Of a DNA stretch of 64,000 nt, positions 55,510-64,000 are shown in pieces. The stretch comes from Brassica napus. Lineage: Eukaryota; Streptophyta; Magnoliopsida; Brassicales; Brassicaceae. Under the pieces are notes generated by a model, which ran no database searches, was not told the DNA's origin, and was given only the letters and a program-made list of their open reading frames with translations. The position numbers and the translations under genes are program-made. Where the stretch lies: positions 57,681,338 through 57,745,337 of the forward strand of contig NC_063452.1 of the NCBI RefSeq assembly GCF_020379485.1, written 5' to 3'. Positions within the stretch are counted from its first letter, which is position 1. Each line of letters begins with the position of its first letter.

Positions 55510-56162
55510 TCACATCCATTGGGGAAGAGATCAATCCAAGAGTTATTTGCCATAGCTCGGTCGAGGCGGCAATGGACCAAGTGCGTGTGTCTAGTCCCCC
55601 TCCATGATAGGAAGTTGCCAGTGTGCTTCAAATCAAACAGATCACAAGAAGATAAAAAGGACCTGAAAGCGCTGAAGGAGTTCTCAAGTCTCTCTCTGCT
55701 CCCTGACTTTTATGTATTATTTATGATCTCATTAAAATCCCCAGTTAGGAACCAAGGGTTGTCTCTATTATCTGATATTGTTGAGATCTGATCCCACACC
55801 GCTTGCATGTTGGGTAGTTCAGGGGCTCCATACAAGAAGGTGCTATTGAAAGAGACGTTTTTGAAAGAGATATGTGCATCGATGAAGTTCTGGTTAGAAG
55901 ACATAATTTAGATGTTCACGTCACTCCTCCAGAGCAGAGCGAGGCCTCCCGAGCATGCTGTAGTTGGCGATACCAGGAAGTATGATTCAAACATCAGAGC
56001 TTCCACTTCTTTCAGGACAGTATCATCTGCATTTTTTGTTTCTGATAGGAAGATGATGTCCGGGGAACACTTTGCGTGGAGTTCTTTGAGCCTTTGGACT
56101 GTTTGGGGGTTCCCAATACCACAACAGTTCCAGCTAAGAACTACTAAGGAAGAGGGGGACAA
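55510..56162 (-). pseudogene. LINE ORF2 endonuclease domain
   Basis: It starts VVLSWNCCGIGNPQTVQRLK, then DIIFLSETKN, GLALLWRSDV, WFLTGDFNEI and FLSWRGTRHTHLVHCRLDRA, the motif order of apurinic-type endonucleases of L1 elements. Stops at about 55905 and 55710 break it. It would nick target DNA to prime reverse transcription. Confidence 0.88.
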
Positions 56163-56199
56163 GGGGTGCGAAAATCCTGCTGCCTCTCATCGTTTTGCA

Positions 56200-57930
56200 T
56201 TGTCCTTTGGTTTGTAATCTCTGTAGACCTCGGAGTTGTTCTGCCGCTTGATCTCGTTGTCATCTGAGATAAGATCGGAGACGCAAACGAGAATCCATGA
56301 TGTGAAGGAGATGCTCGAGATAAGTTTATTTTCCTAGAGTTGGTCCCTAGCAAGAGCCTTGGGCCAGGGGTAGTTTTTTTCTTTCTTTTTCTTGCACTCC
56401 TTGATGTTTTAACGTCCCTTTTAGGTGACTCTGGAATGGTGGCGAGCTATGAGGTGTTTGCACTCTCCGGGATTTCGAGTCTTGTGAAGACATACGAGCC
56501 AGAAGGAGGTAGACTTGGTTGTTCCAACCTATCGAAGACCGTTGATGGAGTGACAGGGGTCGTCTCTTTCGCTAGGTTTGAGGCAGCTGCTTCAATAATT
56601 CCTGCTGCAGTTGTTGCCATTAGATCATCTTTTTCTCCAAGTAAGACTTGCTGTTGTCTAGCAGTCCTTTCTGCTGGATCATCAACATTCAGATATTGTT
56701 GAGTAACTTCCCTAAGTTCTTCGAGAACTTCTTCGGTTGTAGGTAGCGGATGCTCTTGCGGGAAGTCGCAGATAGCCAAATTTCTTCCTAGTGGTTGTCT
56801 ATCTTCAAGCGCATTTCTTGGCGAGCTTCTGTGGGGAGTATCATACTCAACCTGATCCTTATCCGGCTCTGGGCTCCTGTGTGTTTGTTTCTCTCTCCAT
56901 TGTAGGTTGGGAAGATGTTCTTGGTGGAGGGAAGGAGCCCCATGTGTGTTTCTTGCATAGCGCCTCCCTGGGGTGTGCTGGTGGTCCTCTAGTTAACGTG
57001 GTATATCAGAAGCCTCACTTCTTCCTCTCGATGGAATAAGTTTTTTTTTCAGAGGTGTCCTCGAGTCACTGCGATGGGGATCCTACTGCCAAAAGGATTT
57101 CCATGCATGTCTATCCTTTGGTGAAAAGGCTCCCTGACTGAATCTACTCGTGTATATGTCTCAGGGGGAGAGGATATGTGGCCGTCCCTCGCGTTTGGTG
57201 CTTGATGTTGGGTAAAAGAGCTTGTAGTGCTAGGCCCCTTTAGCACCTCCAGTTTTTGTTGTTGTTTCAGAGAGGGGCAATCGTCAGAGGCATGCGTCAG
57301 CATAAAACACAGAGCATCGGTGGGACTTCAGATTCTCGTAGTCCAGAGACACCACTAGTTCTTCTCCAGAGTCGAACTCGATCAAAGGGTCTTTTATCAG
57401 TGGTTTGAAAGCATCTACCAGGACCCTGACTCTAGCTGAAGTTTTCGAGATGTGGTAGTCCTACAAGTGACCTAGGTCATGGCCTATGTTATAGATCGTC
57501 TTCTCATGCCAGTAATGGAGCGGTAGTCCTTGCAGCCTAATCCAAAAGGGGATCTGAGATGGGAATGTAGAGGAGATGACCGGTTCCCATCGTTGTATGA
57601 CAACCATCCAGTGGTGGTAGTGATACGGTCTGTTTGCTAGGACTTTGTCATGTCCTCTTCGAGCTCAAAACTGGATTGAAAGCAGTCCAAGCCAAAATCT
57701 GAGCATGTGACTCTCCCCTTCAGCGACCAGTTTCTTGGTAGGGATGAGATAAGCGAACCTATTGGCTGTTCCTTTGCGTTTGTGACTCTACCGATAAGGG
57801 TAAGTTCATTATCTTTTATGAGGGCTGATGTGTCGATCTCCGGAGCCCTGATGCGTTTTCTATCAGGATCTCTTGCTTGCATATCGATTTGTTTGCCTTT
57901 CTCAGCAGTAGAATACTTGCGAGAAACCAT
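56200..57930 (-). pseudogene. LINE ORF1 (DUF4283-type nucleic-acid-binding protein)
   Basis: It starts MVSRKYSTAEKGKQID at 57930. The DUF4283-like core follows (LIGRVTNAKEQPIGSLISSL, WSLKGRVTCSDFGLDCFQ), then a degraded knuckle region (ASDDCPSLKQQ, near 57290). Later segments (57303-57049, 56779-56447) are Ser/Thr/Pro-rich. Several stops and shifts are present. Confidence 0.75.
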
Positions 57931-58190
57931 TTGAAGATTGATTCCGCACCGGTGAAGAATGCGTGTCTTATAAAATGAGTTGCAGCCGGTGGAAGTGACC
58001 AGTGGAGCAAAGCGACCTGAGGAGTGACTGTCGACTCAAGGTAGCTGCAGACGGGGAAGACGGACCCTCTGGCTTCAAGCTAGGGGCAGAGCCCGGCGTT
58101 TCCGACGGTGGTTCGGCGGGGATTTGGTCGGAGGGGGGCAAGGACCGAAGGTCACAAACCTACGCTCAGCTATTACCTTTCACTATTCTT

Positions 58191-59782
58191 CTAAGTAAGT
58201 TCTTTTTAGCAACACTTCTAAGTAAGTTTATAACACTGTAAATAGACTTTACTTTACCATCGTTACATATGGTTTCACAAGTGAGTGAAGTTTTATTTCA
58301 AAAATTGTTGTGTCCATTCATTGACATAAAACAATATCATCCTTTCTTCAGTATCTTTATTATTCTATGATGTTTTATTTTTATTATTTTCTAATTTTGT
58401 TATTGCTATTACATAAATTCCAATTTTAATACCAATAAATGAAAGTATCTCGAGATAGGCAAATATCAGACTCTACTTAGAAACCTAATCTACTAGGGTA
58501 CAATGAATTTATGTTCCATGGTTGAACCGGACTCCGGTTTAATAGAAAATGGTAGCTGGTTCGGGGATTGGCTTTCTACGTGGTTTGAAACTGAATCCTT
58601 TAATATACTTTGGCTTATTTTCTTGCAATTTAATATGCTACATTCTTTTATTTTGCTTTTCGTATTTGTTGCTTTGGTCTTTTTAATGATTTCATATAAA
58701 TATCGAATATGGGATGGCTTATATTATCAAATTTAGCTAAACATCATACTTGTCTCCAGTGCCACACCTGAGTACAAGCCAATCAAACATATGCTTGGAG
58801 CCTTAAAAAGTTATATTACTATTAGGGGCCAATTCTGAATAGAAATAAATAAATAGCTATGTTGATAGTGTACGTATTAGAAGTATGTATTGACGATTAT
58901 TTACTTATTCTCCGGATTGTTATCCCTTATCGAAGCCATCCAATCTCTTTGATACATTGTTGTTCCCTAACTAGGTCTGGAGTGCCTCTAGCCCACATGG
59001 TCATGCTGGACTATACCATACACCACGAATTTTACGATCATGGATTGGAGATTAATAGTTTTTGCGCCATGCATGCTTGTGCATTTTCATGATTGTACTC
59101 AGTTCTCTAGGATTACGTTTGATGCTACCACTCTCAATCTCCTCACAATATCTCCAGTAGCAGTGCATGTCCAGTGGTGCCTTTGTATAACCATGGTCAG
59201 TGACTGTCCGGCAGTTCCCTTCATACAATCAAAAGGCTTTTCAACTGTAAATTATGAAATTTGTTTACTAGCATGTTTGAGTTGTGTTTATACTAACATG
59301 TATCTATCTATTCTAATAAGTTTTTTTTAATTGCGTATGAGTGTCGACCTGGTGAGCTACCAGTCTACCTTCATATGTTCTTCGTCGCTATGTAATGTTT
59401 CTTGGTTGTGGTACTCACCACGGAATCCAGTATTGGAGATGCAATACTCGTATGTGCACGTAAGCTTTGGTGGCTACCTTTTTTTACGTGAGTCTGAAGA
59501 TTTGATCATGAAAACTACCGAATTTCTAATTAAAGCTCCATGTTATCTCTTTTTATCTTAACCTAGTTCTATGGTATTTATTTTATTTATCGTTTTTTTT
59601 TTCTTGTTTTAACATAGTTTTCTTGTTTACGAGTAACAGTCTTTCAAATCGTCAAACAATAGTTTTCCTAAAAAACAAAAAAAAGGTTACAAAAAAAATT
59701 AAATTCGTCCGGACCTTACTCTTCTCAGAACACAGGAGTATTAATTGCAGTAACTTAGAACATAATTAACGGTAAAGTTCTT
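58191..59782. other. Intergenic, no gene recognised
   Basis: Several short frames (58503-58736 with a hydrophobic stretch; 58859-59561) show no family features. I see nothing I can support. Confidence 0.45.
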
Positions 59783-60006
59783 AGGCATAGGCTTTTAGTT
59801 TTTTTTTTTTTTTTTTTAAATAATAATAATCGAACCAATCGCGAACCTTCATGTATTGGTGGGGTACGCGCACAATGCAAAAACTAAACTAAACTCGTCT
59901 CTTCAAAAAGAGACAAAAGAAACCGCTCTTAATAATATGGTGAGACCCGCTTATTTTTAAATTTTTTTTTAAGAGGCAGCTATAAAAGTTGTTGTTAATA
60001 CTGCTC
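59783..60006. mobile_element. MITE of the cgaaccaatcgcg family, TTA target duplication
   Basis: The interior tcgaaccaatcgcgaacctt with acaatgcaaaaact matches 48209-48442 and, inverted, 5830-6045. The right end, inverted, reads GAGCAGTATTAACAAC; the left end is degraded (GGCATAGG). TTA flanks at 59780-59782 and 60007-60009. Confidence 0.6.
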
Positions 60007-60188
60007 TTAAAGAAACTGGTATCCAGATATGTATATGCATTTGATACTCTGCATTTCAATTTCCAAGGAACCGAGTTAAATCAATATAAATAAAAAATAT
60101 TTTCTTTTTATTTTTTTTGAACAAAGAAAGAATATTTTCTTTTGGATAAAAAATAAGAAGAATATTAAACACGCATGATAACGACTAA

Positions 60189-60375
60189 GAGCATCTCCAA
60201 CCCTACTGCATAATTTGTTGTAAAATAGAGTGAGAAATTGAGTGATGAATAAACAAAAAACCCATTACTCTATTTTATACTCCATTTTGCAGTAATGAAA
60301 TAATGAGTTTTTTGTTTATTCATCACTCCATTTCATATTCCATTTTACAGTAATTTATGTAGCTGGGGTTCGCTC
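60189..60375. mobile_element. MITE, 187 bp, GAGCATCTCCAACCC end, TAA target duplication
   Basis: TAA at 60186-60188 and 60376-60378. An internal inverted repeat gagtgatgaataaacaaaaa / tttttgtttattcatcactc makes a strong hairpin. It resembles abundant plant Harbinger-like MITEs beginning GAGCATCTCCAA. Confidence 0.75.
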
Positions 60376-61768
60376 TAAAAGAAGTGTATATGATGATGAT
60401 GATTCATTCAAAACCCTCACTCATTGCCCATGTGCAGCATATTCCTTGGTTGCTTCCAACTTTCCAAGGCCACAAGCTAAACTTTTTTCTTTAATTTCAA
60501 AACGATTAAATAAAAATTAAACCATTTTAATATAAAAATAAATAAGTATATTAAAAATTAAACCATTTTAATATAAAAATAAATAAGTATGATCAAACAG
60601 CACATAGTTGAACAAAAGCACGTGATCCGCCAAAAAGGTGTTTAACGAGTACATCGCATGACGTAAACTCTCAAATCAATATGTCAGAATCTAAATAAAA
60701 CAAAACCAAAAAGACATTATTCTAACTCATAATTCAAAGCTTAAATTCCTCGAATTATATTTATGTTATTGTGAAACACAGCTAGCTACTGAATAATATT
60801 TTAGAATAATCAACTTAGTGCAGATGTATATTTTATTGTAATAAATAGTTAGAATTGTCGAAATACCAGGAAACAAAATGATCAGTCTTCAGTTGACCAG
60901 AAAAATGATCAGTCTTCAAAAATAAGTATATTTCATTTTCAAGTATTTATTTATACTTTTGTGAACCCCAAAGAAAAGCAAAAAAAGAAGCACTCTTTTG
61001 TAAGACCCACCATTCTAAGACCATGCAAGCTTTTCTTCCAGTGCACCAATCCAATCCAATCCAATTTCTTCCTAAACTATTAATTGTAGTTTTATTATTG
61101 GCAATTAGTTTCCTCTTTTATTTTATTTTTTCTAATAGGATTTTCTGTTTATATATTTATTTGTTTGAAGATAAAAATTCTTATGTCTGTCTCTGACAAA
61201 CTCCACATGCAGATGTAAAAGAGCACCAAAGACTTATGAGACCCACCCACATTATTTTGTCCACATGGATGTGTAAGGAAACCTCTTTTATTTTTCATTT
61301 ATTATTTCCTTTCCTTGTTCACTAATTATTATTTATAATGTTAGTAACTGTACCAGTAATCATTATTTATTATGTTAGCAAACTGTACCATTTAATTTGT
61401 TTTCTTACAAATGAGTAAGAGTAGATACATTAACTAAAAACAGAGATACATTTTAAATATTGTATGTATATACTCGATTGAATAAACGGATAAACCGAAT
61501 AATAAAGAATTTTATCCAATTATATGTCTTGTTAAAATAAAATAAAAATAATAATTAGTTTGGTCTATGCTTTCATGTGCATCATTTTCATCAGAGATGC
61601 ATAAAAAATAGATACCTCATTATTTCCAAGCAGAGTTTTCAATGGTTTTGTCATATTTTTTTTAAAATATATCAAATAATTCAATTACATTCTCTTACAT
61701 GTATAAATCTACGGATACACACGTATACATGTGTACACGCATGTGTATATACCATCACATAACATATG
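60376..61768 (+). promoter_or_regulatory. Upstream region of LNG1
   Basis: AT-rich. Doubled ~45-bp unit at 60503-60590 (attaaaccattttaatataa); doubled ~45-bp unit at 61322-61404 (gttagtaactgtacc / gttagcaaactgtacc). No gene is seen. Confidence 0.4.
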
Positions 61769-61779
61769 TTTATATATGC
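61769..61779 (+). promoter_or_regulatory. Candidate TATA box of LNG1
   Basis: TTTATATATGC is followed by a CT-rich leader (61820-61890) and the ATG at 62136, implying a leader of about 330 nt. Confidence 0.45.
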
Positions 61780-62135
61780 TTCTCCATATAATCGTAGAGA
61801 GAGCTCATTTGCCTTTTACAGATCCGTTTCTCTCAAACAAAAAACCTCTTTCTTTCCCTTCTCTTCTTTCTTCTTCAAGGAACCCTCCAAGAGAACAGAG
61901 ACAGAGCAAACTAATTTCCTGTCTGGTCGTAACTTCACAAGTAGCTTTACCTTTTATCTCAGTACCGGGTTCTTGTTTGTCCTCTTGTCTCTTTTTCCTC
62001 TTCCTCTGAGACACAAACCAGCGGAGAAACCATAAGCTTGAAGGTTTTCAAGAACTGATATGAGATAATCCCAAAGTTCCATTGTCTTTTAGAGTCAAAA
62101 CTTCTGAGACCAGAGCTAAGAAAATAGAAGAGAAG

Positions 62136-64000
62136 ATGTCGGCCAAGCTTTTGTATAACTTGTCAGATGAGAATCCAAATCTGAATAAACAGTTTGGATG
62201 TATGAATGGGATCTTTCAGGTGTTTTACCGGCAACATTATCCAGCGAGACGTGTTTCCGTCGCCGGAGATGAGCTCAAGTCTCTGCCCTCAGGTAACATT
62301 TCTCTTTCTTCTCTCTTTTAAGTCCTCTCCATTAAAACCTGAAGAAAAAAGTTTTAGAGGAAATTTCTTCAACATACGACGTTTTTGTATTCTAGTTTCT
62401 GACTAAGATCTCAAATCCAAGATTCAGGACCACAACCAAAGCTCTATAACATGACTTGTTATAGATGTTCATAGACTCTAAATTACCTATACTTACCTAA
62501 CACTACTAGGTATTAGTTAAAAGCTAGATTTGACTGGGGAGTTTTTTTTTTTTTTTGCAGGCAAAACAAGTGACAATGTCGGTGTTACCAACGTTTCAAC
62601 GGACAAGAAGGAAACGGTAAGAATCTGTAAACTAGCAGAGAAATGATAATTTTTCACAGAATAAAAATGGATCTAAAAAGTGAATTTTACTGGAATTGCA
62701 GGAGAAGAGTAAGAAGAAAAAGAAGGCTGCAAAGGAGAAACAGAAGGTTGTCTCCTCTGAATCTTCCTCGAGGCTGTCGTTTTCTTCTTCACCATGCTCC
62801 TCTAGCTTCTCCTCTGCAGATATCAGCACCACGACTTCTCAATTTGAACAATCTGGTTTGGTTCAAATGAGTAATGGTGAGACTCCGGTAAGAGAACCAA
62901 CCAACGGGTCGCCAAGGTGGGGCGGTTTAGTGATGTCGAGTGATTTAAGGGAGCTTGTGAGAAGCTCCATTCATAAGGAGACCAGAACCAGAGATGAAGA
63001 AGCCTTGTCTCAGCAACCTAAATCAGCCAGAGCTAACGTGTCTCTTCTCAAGGAACCATCACCATCTCGGAGTTCTAATGAATGGAGTGAGGGGCGGAGA
63101 GTAGTGAAGCTGAAAGACAGTCCTCGGTTCTCTTACGATGAGAGGGAGACGAGAAAGACAGGAGCCAAGTTTAAAGAGACACCGAGGCTGTCACTAGACA
63201 GCAGATCGAATTCCTTTAGGAGCGCAAAGTCTAGTTGCTCACCAGAGGCGCAAGACCTTGTAACGACAGGTCACAGAAGAACAACGTCGAGTGTTGTTGC
63301 CAAGCTGATGGGTCTTGATGTCATTCCAGACGAGCCTGTTACTGATCAGAGCAGAGAGAACCACTTCTGCGACTCTCCGAGGCCAGCTCCTAGAGTGGAA
63401 GCAGATCTACAAAGATCAAGAGGCTCAGACTCATTCAAGAAGATGATGCCTGCTGCCAAGTTTCCTGTGAAGACAGCTCCATGGTCGCAAGTGGATGGTG
63501 GTGCCAGGAACCAAGTCAAAGCAGCGGACGCTGCTGCAACGCTGACGGTTTATGGTGAGATACAGAAGAGGCTTTCGCAGCTTGAGTTCAAAAAGTCCGA
63601 GAAAGATCTCAGAGCTCTACAGCAGATACTCGAAGCAATGGAGAAGACGCAGCAGTTAATGAGCAAAGATGATGACAACAGTTCCCTTAGCTCAACCAGT
63701 TTTATGCAGCCAAGTCCATCGTCCAAGAGTATCAGATCTTCCTCTATCGTCGTTATGAAAGCATCTTCTGCTCCAGTTTTCAAAGAGAGAAGCAACTCTA
63801 GTTCCACCTCTTCCTCGCCGCGGAGTGTTGCTTTACCAAATGTCAAGGTTTCAAACCAGAAGGTCACTCAGAGGAAGCAGAGCGCCATGGATGTGACCCC
63901 AAGGCCTGCAACAAAAAACACTAGCACCAGACCGTTGCAGTCGAAGATCGAGATAGCCAAGTCAAGGAAGAGCAGTGTCAGCCCAAGAGCACAACCAAAG
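62136..64000 (+). CDS. LNG1: LONGIFOLIA1 / TRM-family protein, 5' part (gene runs off the right edge)
   Basis: Exons 62136-62292, 62561-62616 and 62702 to the window end, with GT/AG introns of 268 and 85 bp and no stop within 504 codons. The start MSAKLLYNLSDENPNLNKQF is a hallmark of LONGIFOLIA proteins. A Lys-rich and Ser-rich stretch follows, then SPRWGGLVMSSDLRELVRSS, the TRM-family signature VVAKLMGLDVIPDEP (about residue 275), and LTVYGEIQKRLSQLEFKKSEKD. LNG1/LNG2 (TRM2/TRM1) belong to the TON1-recruiting-motif family, associate with microtubules and promote cell elongation along the leaf length axis. The Arabidopsis protein is about 900 residues, so roughly the second half is outside. 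No damage is visible. LNG1 rather than LNG2 is chosen from sequence memory and neighbours. Confidence 0.95.

Larger units (their letters stand above)
53448..58190 (-). mobile_element. LINE (L1-type) retrotransposon, decayed and 3'-truncated
   Basis: Order on the reverse strand: GC-rich 5' leader (57931-58190), ORF1 (57930 to about 56200), ORF2 endonuclease (56162 to about 55510), an LTR-like insertion, then the link region up to the start of reverse transcriptase (54081-53448). The RT core, RNase H and poly(A) tail are absent, so the 3' side has been deleted. Multiple stops and frameshifts are present. Confidence 0.85.

Noticed and set aside
61731..62035. Two hydrophobic/Ser-rich frames upstream of LNG1
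   Set aside because: They overlap the CT-rich leader of LNG1 and are composition artefacts; the LNG1 start at 62136 is firmly supported.

Overview
This is nuclear DNA of a flowering plant of the mustard family, most likely Brassica or a close relative. Four genes have Arabidopsis-like protein sequence and appear in one block: RGP2 (UDP-arabinopyranose mutase), COBL4, SP1L4 (SPIRAL1-like) and LNG1 (LONGIFOLIA1). From memory, Arabidopsis chromosome 5 carries the same four close together (around At5g15580 to At5g15650), with F-box genes nearby. Introns have GT/AG borders, the background is AT-rich, and Helitrons, MITEs, LTR elements and a LINE fill the space between genes. That is the usual look of a fractionated Brassica segment. 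The locus numbers and species are inference; the gene families are read from the sequence.

Layout. 1-21 kb: a decaying tandem F-box array. One copy runs off the left edge with a damaged start, one is intact (10272-11459), and two are broken (18.2-20.1 kb). Between them lie a ~700-bp tandem repeat (1.95-4.33 kb), a pyruvate kinase pseudogene made of only the two ends of the gene, a chain of Helitrons (one carrying a ribose-5-phosphate isomerase fragment, one sitting in one half of a local duplication), a stray RGP exon piece, a hAT-like element and an LTR remnant. 22-28.5 kb: intact RGP2, a nearly perfect 217-bp foldback, and a COBL4 pseudogene whose intron received a copy of the 3' end of RGP2 flanked by 92-bp direct repeats. 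28.9-37.0 kb: a Copia retrotransposon with three LTRs and one GAGAC target duplication, lacking integrase and holding a 3.7-kb nested solo LTR. 37-40 kb: intact SP1L4 and an intronless protein with two phytocyanin domains and no copper ligands. 38.4-49.6 kb: two copies of a thaumatin-domain (PR5K-like) receptor kinase. One is reduced to ends that flank the phytocyanin gene; the other is split by a 3.46-kb non-autonomous LTR element and holds a Helitron and a MITE in an intron. 51-58.2 kb: a hAT MITE and a decayed LINE split by an LTR-like insert. 60-64 kb: MITEs, then the 5' half of LNG1, which runs off the right edge.

Genes likely to be functional: one F-box gene, RGP2, SP1L4, the phytocyanin-like gene and LNG1. 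RGP2 (arabinose supply for the wall), SP1L4 (cortical microtubules) and LNG1 (TRM family, polar cell elongation) all act in wall or cell-expansion biology, but nothing here shows joint regulation. No new enzymatic system was found. The main interest is structural: dated nested insertions, an internal empty site, templated filler DNA, a three-LTR element and gene capture.
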